In this document: piece after piece, positions 8,126 through 15,930 of the stretch
Numbering within the stretch: position 1 is the stretch's first letter
Layout of the letters: each line of letters starts with the position of its first letter
Source of the DNA: a virus
Length of the DNA: 35,974 nucleotides
Virus record (IMG/VR): IMGVR_UViG_3300029258_005854
Coordinates: 1 to 35,974 of that record
Strand: one strand, 5' to 3'
The notes under the pieces: generated by a model
Databases searched by the model: none
Told to the model about the DNA's origin: nothing
Seen by the model: only the letters and a program-made list of their open reading frames with translations
Position numbers and translations under genes: made by a program

Positions 8126-8674
8126 ATGGCATCACACACGCAGGAACTCGTTCAGTCCTACGAGAGCGGCATCCCGCGATGGAAGATCAACCTAGCCCTG
8201 AGCCGGATCATCGGGTTCGGCTTCCCGGAGCACGAGTGGGACGGACTGCTTCAGAACCTGGCTATCGAGATCGTGGGTTTCCGTTACGACCCTGAGAAGT
8301 CGAACGGCGCGAAGGAATCAACCGCTCTCTACTCGCTCATAGACAACCGCCTGCGCGGCTACGTGCGGTCCGAGTACAGACAGCAGATCGTCTTTGAGAG
8401 CCTGGAAGAACGCATGGAGGCCAGTGGAGAGAGTGTCGAGGATTCACCTCGCTTTCGCCGTGGAGACAAGAAGGCACTTCGGTTCGACGTCCGGCAGGCG
8501 GTGGCCTCTCTGCCGTCGGCCGAGAGGACTGTCTGCGAAGGTCTCATGCACGGTGAGACGATCGGGCAGATCGCACGGCGCCTCCGCTGCGGCTGGCACA
8601 CGGCCAACCGCACCCTCGCCCGCATTCGTGGCCGTTTTGAACGCATGGGCCTCCATGCGTGGATAACCGGATGA
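8126..8674 (+). CDS. Sigma-70-like regulator with region 4 helix-turn-helix
   Basis: A 182-residue protein. The middle (YDPEKSNGAKESTALYSLID to about residue 95) resembles a sigma region 2. Residues about 128-175 (LPSAERTVCEGLMHGETIGQ, then IARRLRCGWHTANRTLARIR) form a clear sigma region 4-type HTH. The ATG at 8126 follows AAGGGAG. Upstream in-frame codons exist but lack a binding site. It heads the operon that ends with the integrase, and its stop overlaps the next gene (ATGA). It could direct phage promoters or act as the operon's activator; nothing in the sequence distinguishes these. Confidence 0.7.
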   Translation: MASHTQELVQSYESGIPRWKINLALSRIIGFGFPEHEWDGLLQNLAIEIVGFRYDPEKSNGAKESTALYSLIDNRLRGYVRSEYRQQIVFESLEERMEASGESVEDSPRFRRGDKKALRFDVRQAVASLPSAERTVCEGLMHGETIGQIARRLRCGWHTANRTLARIRGRFERMGLHAWITG

Positions 8675-8949
8675 CCTTCGCCCAGGAGCGCAGAGGCGTG
8701 AGAAGTCGGCCAGAATCCCCTGGATTTCCCGGCGAGATTGAGCAACATGAAGGGGGAAGACGCGCCTCCTCGGAGGTCCCGCTGTCTGCGGGTTGGATAA
8801 CCGAGGATCTCCTCCGGGAGACGCGCCAGGTCTTCACGAACGCTTATGGTCGGGTCGTGACGGCCGAGGAGGCCGTGGAGATTCTGATGAACATCAGAAG
8901 GCTGGCCTGTGCGCTCATCAAGGCGAAGACAGGAGGCGAAGAGGGATGA
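8671..8949 (+). CDS. Small protein of unknown function between regulator and integrase
   Basis: A 92-residue protein starting at an ATG that overlaps the previous stop, and ending in an ATGA overlap with the integrase start, so all three genes are translationally coupled. Its second half (WITEDLLRETRQVFTNAYGR, then AEEAVEILMNIRRLACALI) is predicted helical. A small helical protein in this position often precedes serine recombinases, so a role linked to the recombinase, for example as a directionality factor, is possible but unproven. Confidence 0.6.
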   Translation: MTFAQERRGVRSRPESPGFPGEIEQHEGGRRASSEVPLSAGWITEDLLRETRQVFTNAYGRVVTAEEAVEILMNIRRLACALIKAKTGGEEG

Positions 8950-10484
8950 ACGTACTCATCTGGGCGAGGGTGTCGTCGCGTGAGCAAAGGGAGGGGTATT
9001 CCATCGATGCACAACTGCGCGCCACAAGGGACAAAGCGACGCAGGAAGGATGGCGCGTAGTCAAGGAGTTCGCGGTCGCGGAGTCGGCCAAGCGCGGGGC
9101 GGACCGGGCGATCTTCAGGCAGATGCTCCGATGGGTGAAGAAGAACGCGGGCAAGGACTCGATCGGTGCGATCTTGAGCCACAAGCTCGACCGCGTCTGC
9201 CGCAACATGCGGGATGCCGTTCGGCTTCAGGAACTCGAGGACGAGTGCGGGGTGCGGCTGTGCTTCGTGGACAACCAGTTTGGCAAGGGACCGGCTGGCG
9301 CGCTCTCGTTCAACGTGATGGCAGCGGTGGCCCAATACTACTCCGACAACCTCCGCCAGGAGGTGCTGAAGGGCATGGACGAGCGGGTGCGGCAGGGATG
9401 GATCGCCGGGCATGCGCCCTACGGCTACGTGAACGTGCCGGGAGACCGCGACGAACCCGTCCAACCCGACTCCGAGCAGGCGCCTGCCGTGGTCCGCATA
9501 TTCGAGCTGTACTCACGCGGAGACGTCACGTTCAAGGCGCTGGCAAACGTGCTGGAGAACGAGGGGCACGTCTACAGGACCAGTCAGCCCCGTTTCCACC
9601 GCACCGCCTTGTCATACATCCTGAACAACCGGTTCTACGTGGGGGAGATCGAATGGCACGGGAGAATCTACCAAGGGCAGCACCGCCCGCTGATCGACCG
9701 TCACACCTTCCAGAAATGCCGGGACGTCCTGAACGGCAGGAACCGCCGCACGGGCTCCCCCAACCTCGGGCTGTCCGGTGGGCTGTTCCGTTGCGCTTAC
9801 TGCGGGCGGGCCATTACGGGGGAGAAGATTCGCCGCAAGCTCAAGCGCGGCGGCGTGCGCGAGCACGTCTACTATCGCTGCGCCAACAACGACCCCGGGC
9901 CGGACCATCCCACCGTGCGCTGGCGCGAAGCCGACCTTGAAGAGGCCATTGTCGAAGATCTAACCGCCCTTCGGATGCCTTCCGAGGAGGTGGCCGACTT
10001 GTTCCGGGGGGCTCTCAGGGCCGCGGTCGAGGATATCACGTTAGAGCAGAGGCAGCAGAAGAAGTCGCTCGCCAGGAAGCAGAAGGAGCTCAACGCGATG
10101 CAGGACAAGCTGCTGGACGCCTACTTGAACGGGGTCATCGACGAGGAGGTCTTCAACAGGAAGTCGGCAGAGCTCAAAGGCCAGCAGGCAGACCTTCAGA
10201 AGGTGACGGGCTGGATGGGGGACATTGACCCTGATCGCGGGGACCTGGCCCTGAACGTCTTCGAGTGGAGCCAGCAGGCGGCAGACGTCTGGCGCCGTTC
10301 AAACGATGAGGTCAGGCGCGATATCTTGGAAGCAGTGAGTTTGAACCGTACTCTGACCAACGTAACTCTTTGCACGGAAAAGAGAAAGCCCTTCGACGCT
10401 CTCGCCGAAAAGCTCGTTTTGCAGGATGGTCGGGGCGGGCGGATTCGAACCGCCGACCTCTGCGTCCCGAACGCAGCGCTCTAA
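8946..10484 (+). CDS. int: Large serine recombinase (phage integrase)
   Basis: A 512-residue large serine integrase. The catalytic N-terminal resolvase domain spans about 1-150, with the nucleophile motif WARVSSREQ (Ser10) and later SHKLDRVCRNMRD. The recombinase domain follows (HAPYGYVNVPG, then LNNRFYVGEIEW). A zinc ribbon lies at about 281-320 (CAYCG...YYRC), and a coiled coil at about 395-445 (LEQRQQKKSLARKQKELNAM). Family members normally end shortly after a KRKPFDxLAE-like motif, seen here as KRKPFDALAEKL. The last 18 or so residues (GRGGRIRTADL...) are the antisense reading of the tRNA-Pro gene, so the reading frame now ends in tRNA sequence. This is the configuration expected if the attachment site lies at the 3' end of the gene. 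Confidence 0.93.
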   Translation: MNVLIWARVSSREQREGYSIDAQLRATRDKATQEGWRVVKEFAVAESAKRGADRAIFRQMLRWVKKNAGKDSIGAILSHKLDRVCRNMRDAVRLQELEDECGVRLCFVDNQFGKGPAGALSFNVMAAVAQYYSDNLRQEVLKGMDERVRQGWIAGHAPYGYVNVPGDRDEPVQPDSEQAPAVVRIFELYSRGDVTFKALANVLENEGHVYRTSQPRFHRTALSYILNNRFYVGEIEWHGRIYQGQHRPLIDRHTFQKCRDVLNGRNRRTGSPNLGLSGGLFRCAYCGRAITGEKIRRKLKRGGVREHVYYRCANNDPGPDHPTVRWREADLEEAIVEDLTALRMPSEEVADLFRGALRAAVEDITLEQRQQKKSLARKQKELNAMQDKLLDAYLNGVIDEEVFNRKSAELKGQQADLQKVTGWMGDIDPDRGDLALNVFEWSQQAADVWRRSNDEVRRDILEAVSLNRTLTNVTLCTEKRKPFDALAEKLVLQDGRGGRIRTADLCVPNAAL

Positions 10485-10505
10485 ACCAGACTGAGCCACG
10501 CCCCG
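10427..10505 (-). tRNA. tRNA-Pro (anticodon CGG)
   Basis: A complete cloverleaf can be folded on the minus strand. The acceptor stem is CGGGGCG/CGCCCCG, and the anticodon stem CTGCG/CGCAG surrounds the loop TTCGGGA (anticodon CGG). The T arm is GGCGGTTCGAATCCGCC. The discriminator A and an encoded CCA follow at 10430-10427. The gene is convergent with, and overlaps by 58 bases, the end of the integrase frame, which makes it the likely integration target or attachment site. Confidence 0.93.
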
Positions 10506-11148
10506 ACTTTTCAAACGACCCGAGCACACCACACGCCGCGGTTTTCGGGCCGGGCGGAAGCGGACAGTAGAGAGTAGACCGCAGGAGAGGCGCCGGCTGG
10601 CTCCGGCAAGGCGCCTGAGTCGCTGACGCCGTCCGCCGTTGTTGTCTCCTTTCTCCTGTCCACTCTCTCCTGCTCTGCCGGCCCGATTGCGGCGGGCCGG
10701 CAGCCACGCCCCGGCCAAACACCCCAATCTAATCCCCCCGGCCCCGATTTGTCAAGTTCGCGCGCCCGCCAGGAGGACGGCATTCACCGCGGAGGTCGCT
10801 GAGGAAAGGGGTGCGTCACGAGCTCGTAGCGCCGCCTTCCAGGCGGCATAGCCGCTGGGCCGCCGGGGCGGCTAAACATCCTGCCCGCGGCTGCACGTCA
10901 GGGCGTGGGCAGGATGCCCACGCCCAGGCCGGCAAGATGCCGGCGCTACAGCCAGGCCAGAGCGCCACGACGGCATTCAGTGCGGGGGGCGCTGAGAGCG
11001 CGGAACGAGAGCGCCGCAGTCGTCTGTCAGCGTCCGCAGGCGAGGCGCCGGCGCTACACGGAGGGCCGCCATGAAGAAAAAAACGCCCCGCCGCGGATTT
11101 TATCGGTCAGTAAGGGACAGATCGGACACACCGTTTTTCCAGGACGCC
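10506..11148. other. Gene-free interval with dispersed host-type repeats and hairpins
   Basis: No ORF here has coding character. The interval holds a GC hairpin (10676-10702) and two opposed GTAGAGAGTAG/ACTCTCTCCTG-like tracts (about 10560-10590 and 10655-10675). At 10820-11075 there is a run of short inverted motifs, including GCCGGCAAGATGCCGGC and GGGCGTGGGCAGGATGCCCA. Such motifs look like dispersed intergenic repeats of a Planctomycetes-type genome. The interval may therefore be chromosomal DNA flanking the tRNA, or host repeats captured by the phage. Confidence 0.6.
10726..10755 (-). promoter_or_regulatory. Candidate sigma70 promoter for tRNA-Pro
   Basis: On the minus strand TTGACA (10755-10750) is followed after 18 bases by TAGATT (10731-10726). 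It reads towards the tRNA, whose 5' end lies about 220 bases downstream. The leader contains a strong hairpin (TGCCGGCCCG / CGGGCCGGCA, 10676-10702). Confidence 0.5.
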
Positions 11149-11154
11149 TATAAT
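11149..11154 (+). promoter_or_regulatory. TATAAT -10 box before the head operon
   Basis: A perfect TATAAT lies 44 bases upstream of the GTG start of the first head gene. The -35 region is poor at every normal spacing, so an activator, possibly the sigma-like protein at 8126, may be needed. It is the only promoter-like signal before the plus-strand structural operon. Confidence 0.4.
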
Positions 11155-11198
11155 CCGCGCCCTTGAACGAGACACCTGACGCAGAGAGGAGGGGCGAA

Positions 11199-11681
11199 GT
11201 GGCACGGACCACCAAAGAACGAATGCGGGACCAGGCGCGAGCCCTGCGCAGGCAGGGCAGCTCGATGGCCGTCATCGGCGAGGCGCTCGGGGTTACGGAC
11301 CGGACCGTGCGCCGCTGGGCGAAGGACGACGCGGACGCCGGCCGCCCGTGGCGCTGGGGCAAGGGCGTGGACTTCATCCCGACGCCCGAACATTTCACCG
11401 ACCGGATGTGCAGCCAGCTCATGGAGCGCCTGGCCAGGCTGATCGAGGCCGGCGACGACCCGGAGCACGCAGAGGACGCCGCCCGGCTCGAGGACAGGAT
11501 GCTCAAGGTCTGCCGCGTGCTGGAGCACCTCAAGAGCGACCACATCGACCTGGAGCAGCAGCTCGTCGGCCTGAAGCGGTTCGCGGCGTTCTGCATGCGC
11601 AACATGACGGAGCAGGAGATGGAGCCCGTGCGCAGGGCCATCCGGCAGTTCCTGGATGAGATGCGGGAGGAGCACTCGTGA
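11199..11681 (+). CDS. Small-terminase-like DNA-binding protein (Mu gp27 position)
   Basis: A 160-residue protein with an N-terminal helix-turn-helix (RMRDQARALRRQGSSMAVIG, then EALGVTDRTVRRWAK), followed by helical segments rich in Arg/Glu. Position directly before a DUF935-type portal matches the small terminase subunit of Mu-like phages; the assignment rests on position and HTH, not on a specific motif. The start taken is GTG 11199, with AGGAGG 6 bases upstream. A TTG at 11163 would add 12 residues without a binding site. Its stop overlaps the next start (GTGA). Confidence 0.6.
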   Translation: MARTTKERMRDQARALRRQGSSMAVIGEALGVTDRTVRRWAKDDADAGRPWRWGKGVDFIPTPEHFTDRMCSQLMERLARLIEAGDDPEHAEDAARLEDRMLKVCRVLEHLKSDHIDLEQQLVGLKRFAAFCMRNMTEQEMEPVRRAIRQFLDEMREEHS

Positions 11682-11977
11682 TCTGGTTTCAGACCGCGAT
11701 ATCGGCGGCGTCGGCGCTGTTCGGCGGGTTCATCGGCGGCTGGGTGGTGGCGTTCCGACTGGGGCGCTGGCGACAGCGCGTCGAGGACCACCTGGAGTGC
11801 ATCGAGGCGCGCCTGAGCAAGGGCGACCGCGCCGTTGACAGCGTGCCCGTCCTGAGCACCCGCGTGGACCTGATCCTGGAGGAGCTGCGGTCCATCCGGG
11901 GCGACCTCCGCCACGACAGGCAGAGCTTCGTCACACACGAGGAATGCGACAGGAGGCACGGCAGTGTTGACGCGTGA
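11678..11977 (+). CDS. Small membrane-anchored coiled protein
   Basis: A 99-residue protein with one N-terminal membrane segment (about residues 7-27, ASALFGGFIGGWVVAF), then a charged helical region (RVEDHLECIEARLS ... LILEELRSIRGDLR). In Mu-like clusters small TM/coiled-coil proteins (gp25-type, DUF2730-like) lie near the terminase genes. It could also be a holin-like protein. It starts at GTG overlapping the previous stop and overlaps the next start by 14 bases. Confidence 0.6.
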   Translation: MIWFQTAISAASALFGGFIGGWVVAFRLGRWRQRVEDHLECIEARLSKGDRAVDSVPVLSTRVDLILEELRSIRGDLRHDRQSFVTHEECDRRHGSVDA

Positions 11978-13956
11978 AGAGATCGAGAAGCTGCTGGCGG
12001 ACGTGCAGCGCCGGCGTGGCGCACGCCGAGTGGGAGATCGACCCGGCGGACGAGAGCCGCCTGGCGATGGCGGCGGCCGAGTACGCCCGCGAGATAGTGG
12101 CGACGATCCCGGACGTGCAGGACGCGATCTTCGACCTGCTCGACGCCATCGGGAAGGGCTTCTCGCCAGTCCAGATCCACTGGCAGACGAGCAAGAACGA
12201 CTGGCAGCCGGTGCGGCTCGAATACGTCCCGCAGCGTTGGTTCACGGTGGCCGAGGATGGGACGACGCTCCTGCTGCGCGGCGAGGGCTACGGGGACGAC
12301 GTCGAGCTGAACCCCACAAACTGGATCGTCCACCGCGCGCGGGGGCAGAGCGGCTACGCCTGGCGGCAGCCGCTGTTGAGGGCGTGCGTGCGGGCGTTCA
12401 TCGTGCGGCACTTCGGGTGGAAGGACTGGATGAGCTTCGCCGAGGTCTACGGCATGCCGGCGCGGATCGGCAAGCTGCAGGACGACGTGGCGTGGAATTC
12501 GGCGGAGGCGACGCAGCTCAAGGCGGCAGTCCGCGCGCTGGGCCACGACTACGCGGCGGTGGTCCGCTCCTCGAACGAAATCGAGCTGCTGCAGGTCGCG
12601 AACGGTGAAGGCCAGATCTACGAGCGCATCCTGGAGCTGGCGGACCGCGAACTGACGCTCTCCATCCTCGGGCAGACGCTCACGAGTGGCGGCGAGGGCG
12701 GCGGCTCCTATGCGCTCGGCCAGGTCCACAACATCGTGCGGATGGACCTGCTGGAGGCCGACGCGAAAGCGCTCGGAGAGACGCTGACTCATCAGCTCCT
12801 GCGGCCCATCGTGCGGCTGAACCTGGGCGAGTCGGCGCCGCTCCCCCGATGGGACTTCCTGGTCGAGCGGCCCTCGGACATGCTCCAGGAGTCGGAGATC
12901 CTCGGCAACCTGGTCACCGCCGGCGTCGAGATCGCGATGGACGAGGTGCGGGAGCGCTTCGGCTACCGCGCGCCCGTCGCGGGCGAGGCCATCGTGGTGC
13001 CATTCCAGGTGCGCGCGCTGACCGGCCAGGGCACGGCGGAAGGCGAGCAGGAAGGCCAGAGCGAAAACGCGCTGCGCCCGGCCTTCGTCGCGCAGCCGGC
13101 GCTCGTGCCGAACCAGGCCGACGTCACGACCGAGGGGCCGGTGCCCGAGGACGGGCTCAGGTGGCTCGGCGAGCGGCGCGTCGCCACGGACGAGGCGTGG
13201 GAGCGGCTCGGGCCCGCCGGCAAGCAGCGGGCCTGGTATGTGACGGGGCTCGACCAGGAACGCATCGCACAGGCCGCCGTCGAGCTGACCGAGGCATACC
13301 GCACCGGCGCCACGGCCAACGCGGCCCTGACACACCTGGAGGCGCTGGGCATCGCCGTGCCGGGCGGGCAGACGCCCGGCGACAATCAGATCCCCGCCGC
13401 GCAGGCGCGGCTGGTCTATCGCCAGAACCTGTTCTCGGCCTACGGGGCGGACCGCTGGATCAAGGGGCAGCGCGGCATCGCCGAGCGGCCCTACGGCCAG
13501 TACCTGACGGCGGGAGACGAGCGCGTGCGGGCCGAGCACGCCGCCCTGGACGGGATCGTCAAGCCTCTCGACGACCCGTTCTGGGCGAGCTACATGCCGC
13601 CCTGGGACTATAACTGCCGATGCACCCTGGTCACTGTGAGCCGGACGGAGATGGACGCGGAGGGGCTGGAGGTCGAGGACGAGATAGACGAGGCCGCGCG
13701 CTACCAGGCGGCCCTGGTCCTCCAGGGGATGCCCCTCGAGGCGGCGCAGATCCGCGATGCCGCGCGCGACATGCGGGCGGTGATCGAGCGCAGCGCGAAT
13801 GTCGCCGCGCTTAAAGCGCCTGCGAACCCCCAGTGGCAGTTCGACCGGCGGGACGCCTACGGACTGGAGTCGGAGGGCTGGCAGCCGGCGACGGAGGCCG
13901 GCCGCGCCGACCTGGAAGTGCTGCGCACCATGCCTCTGGTGGAGGGCCTGGTCTGA
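11964..13956 (+). CDS. Mu-type portal (DUF935) fused to gpF-like head morphogenesis protein; N-terminus disrupted by frameshift/deletion
   Basis: Translation should start at GTG 11964 (AGGAGG 7 bases upstream) giving VLTREEIEKLLADVQRR. The portal sequence continues in the +1 frame from about 12010 (VAHAEWEIDPADESRLAM...). In DUF935 portals the helix aligned with LTREEIEKLL is normally separated from the W-E-I-P strand by roughly 40 residues (an RKxAV-containing region). Here they abut, so a deletion plus frameshift is likely. Portal hallmarks follow: FDLLDAIGKGFSPVQIHWQ, PQRWF, YGMPARIGKL. From about residue 385 the same frame becomes a Mu F-like domain, with PPWDYNCRCTLVTVSRTE near its end. 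GTG 12016 is an alternative start but has no ribosome-binding site. Confidence 0.8.
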
Positions 13957-15113
13957 TGGACCCGACGCTCACGCAGAACGCGGCGCCGGCTGAGATACCG
14001 GCCGCTGTGCCTGACTGGATCATGCTCGCCCGGACGGGCGTCTGGGCGGGCGGCCCGAAGGGGGGCAGGCAGGTAGTGACGCAAGACCGCCTGGCCGGCG
14101 CGAAGGCCTACTTCGAGGCGCGCTACGTCCCGAACAGCAAGGACGTGCCGCTCGACTGGAACCACGCGAGCGTATTCGCCGCGCAGCGCGGGGAGCGGGC
14201 GCCGGCGGCGGGCTGGATCGGGCAGATGGACCTGCGCGCGGACGGGACGGAACTCTGGGGCTTGGTGCAGTGGACGACCGAGGGCATGAACAGCGTGGCT
14301 GCGCGGCAGTTCCGCTACCCGAGCCCGGTCATCCTCTGGAACCACCCGGACCCAGTGACGGGCGAGATCATCCCGATGCGGATACACAGCGTGGCGCTGA
14401 CTAACACGCCGCGCATGCTGGAGCTGGCGAGCTTGAACGAACAGGACGCCGGGACGGATCCCGGCGACACACCAGAAGAGGGAGGCGGGAGCATGGATCT
14501 CCTGACGCAGATCGCGAACGCGCTCGAGGTCGAGCCCGAGCAGGCAGCCTCCATGCTCGGGCTTTCGGGCACGGAGGACAAGGAAGTCGCGCAGGCCCTG
14601 GTGGCCAACGCGCAACGGGTTGCAGAACTCGAGGCTGAGCTGGCCGCAGTGCCGGCCCTGCCCGAGTCGGTTGCGAATGCCCTGGGCGTCGAGCCGGACG
14701 CGGAGCTGACCTCGGTCAACGCCGCCATCATCCGGCTGAAGGCGCCGGGCGCCGGGCTGGACGCCGTCCGGTCCGCGCTGGGTCTGGCCGAGGATGCCTC
14801 TGAGGCGGGCATCCTCTCGGCCATCGGCGAGCTCCACGAGGACCGCCACGGGGGCGAGGTCGATCAGCTCATCGCCAACGCCATTGAGGCCGGCAAGATC
14901 ACGCCGGCTCAGAAGGGCTGGTGGAAGCGGATCGCCGAGGGCGACATGGACGCCGCGCGCCAGGCCATCGAGGGCCTGCCCGTGGTCACCAACGCCCAGC
15001 ACGTCGGCGGCCAGCGGACGCCAGCGCAGGGGATCACGGACGAGGAACGCGCCGTGGCGCGCCTGCTCGGCATCTCTGATGAGGTCATGCTCGCCGGCCG
15101 CAATGCGAGCTGA
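13956..15113 (+). CDS. Mu gpI-like prohead protease/scaffold
   Basis: A 385-residue protein. The N-terminal half resembles Mu-like capsid proteases: IPDW-type start (VPDWIMLARTGVW), LDWNHASVFAA (the conserved D-x-NH-A), AAGWIGQMDL, and RQFRYPSPVILW. The C-terminal half is Ala/Glu-rich and helical, as in a scaffold. The ATG at 13956 overlaps the portal stop (TGATG). It acts on the assembling procapsid: the protease half matures the shell and the scaffold half guides assembly. An internal start for the scaffold alone is listed separately. Confidence 0.85.
   Translation: MDPTLTQNAAPAEIPAAVPDWIMLARTGVWAGGPKGGRQVVTQDRLAGAKAYFEARYVPNSKDVPLDWNHASVFAAQRGERAPAAGWIGQMDLRADGTELWGLVQWTTEGMNSVAARQFRYPSPVILWNHPDPVTGEIIPMRIHSVALTNTPRMLELASLNEQDAGTDPGDTPEEGGGSMDLLTQIANALEVEPEQAASMLGLSGTEDKEVAQALVANAQRVAELEAELAAVPALPESVANALGVEPDAELTSVNAAIIRLKAPGAGLDAVRSALGLAEDASEAGILSAIGELHEDRHGGEVDQLIANAIEAGKITPAQKGWWKRIAEGDMDAARQAIEGLPVVTNAQHVGGQRTPAQGITDEERAVARLLGISDEVMLAGRNAS
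14493..15113 (+). CDS. Internal in-frame scaffold start within the protease gene (Mu I/Z arrangement)
   Basis: An ATG at 14493 is preceded by GAGGGAGG with a 7-base spacer, exactly at the boundary between the protease half and the Ala/Glu-rich helical half. It would give a 206-residue scaffold starting MDLLTQIANALEVEPEQAAS. Mu makes its scaffold Z from an internal start of gene I in the same way, so this is probably a genuine second translation product. Confidence 0.65.
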   Translation: MDLLTQIANALEVEPEQAASMLGLSGTEDKEVAQALVANAQRVAELEAELAAVPALPESVANALGVEPDAELTSVNAAIIRLKAPGAGLDAVRSALGLAEDASEAGILSAIGELHEDRHGGEVDQLIANAIEAGKITPAQKGWWKRIAEGDMDAARQAIEGLPVVTNAQHVGGQRTPAQGITDEERAVARLLGISDEVMLAGRNAS

Positions 15114-15127
15114 GGAAGGAGGTCCCC

Positions 15128-15871
15128 ATGACCGCACTCAGCACAGACAGAAACACGTGGTACCAGGAGTCGGTGGACACGCTCCGGGCCCCGATGGCGG
15201 CTGACGCGGAGATCTTCGTCGGTGGCATGGTCTGTCGGGACGCGGCCGGCTACGCCGTCCCTGCAGATGACGCGGAGGGCTACATCTTCGCCGGCATGGC
15301 CATTGAGGATCCGCAGAATCCCGGCGGGAACTACGACAACTCGGGCGGCGACGACGGCGACGTCTACGTCGTCGTGCGCACGAAGGGCCGGGCCCGCTAC
15401 GCCCTGAACAGGACGCCCTCGCAGGACATGCTCCTGGCGAAGGCCTACTGCGTGGACGACCAGACGGTCGAGGTCAACGCCGCCGCGCTGACCTACGACG
15501 TCCAGTGCGGCTTCGTGACGAAGCTGCCCACGGCGACCCTGGCCTACGACGCCGAGGCGGACTTCTCGACGGACGAGGTCGAGATTGAGTTCTCCGGCGG
15601 CGTGGATGACTACGCGCCCACGACGACAACGGCAGCGCCGACAACGGCGGCGCCGACCACTGAGGCGGCGACAACTCCTGCGCCGACAACGCCTGCCAGG
15701 ACGACAACGCCAGCGGCGACAACTCCTGCGCCGACAACGCCTGCCAGGACGACCACGGCACCGCCGACGACCACGCCGGCGGCGACCACCGAGGCGGCCA
15801 CCACTGAGGCGGCGACCACCGAGGCGGCGACCACCGAGGCGGCCACAACGACCACAACGCAGGGAGGCTGA
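15128..15871 (+). CDS. Head decoration (cement) protein 1 with long Thr/Ala/Pro mucin-like tail
   Basis: A 247-residue protein. Residues 1-160 form a compact cement-like domain (EIFVGGMVCRDAAGYAVPAD, then GDVYVVVRTKGRARYAL) like the DUF2190-type decoration proteins that follow capsid protease genes. The remaining 84 or so residues are almost only Thr, Ala and Pro (TTTTAAPTTAAPTTEAATTP...). The tail is encoded by tandem repeats: a 48-base unit twice (about 15665-15760) and a 15-base unit four times (15785-15844, encoding TTEAA). AAGGAGG precedes the ATG. A near-copy follows at 15931. The tail is likely exposed on the capsid surface and could carry O-glycans. Confidence 0.8.
   Translation: MTALSTDRNTWYQESVDTLRAPMAADAEIFVGGMVCRDAAGYAVPADDAEGYIFAGMAIEDPQNPGGNYDNSGGDDGDVYVVVRTKGRARYALNRTPSQDMLLAKAYCVDDQTVEVNAAALTYDVQCGFVTKLPTATLAYDAEADFSTDEVEIEFSGGVDDYAPTTTTAAPTTAAPTTEAATTPAPTTPARTTTPAATTPAPTTPARTTTAPPTTTPAATTEAATTEAATTEAATTEAATTTTTQGG
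15665..15844 (+). repeat. Tandem DNA repeats encoding the Thr-rich tail
   Basis: A 48-base unit occurs twice from about 15665, encoding AATTPAPTTPARTTTP-like blocks. A 15-base unit (ACCACCGAGGCGGCG type) occurs four times at 15785-15844. The repeats keep the reading frame, so copy-number change would alter tail length without loss of the protein. Confidence 0.85.
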
Positions 15872-15877
15872 CGATCC

Positions 15878-15908
15878 GGCCGGGGCCCGCCTGAGCGGGC
15901 CCCCGGCC
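15878..15908 (+). terminator. GC-rich hairpin between the two decoration genes
   Basis: A 13-bp stem built on GGCCGGGGCCCGC / GCGGGC5GGCC with a CTGA loop and one bulged C. No T-run follows, so it may be an mRNA-stabilising or attenuating hairpin rather than a full intrinsic terminator. Related hairpins follow at 16491 and 17514. Confidence 0.5.
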
Positions 15909-15930
15909 CTACCCCAGAGGGAGCGAACAG

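Noticed and set aside
11085-11105. Minus-strand intrinsic terminator (GC stretch followed by seven T)
   Set aside because: The GC part does not fold into a clear stem, so only the T-run supports it.
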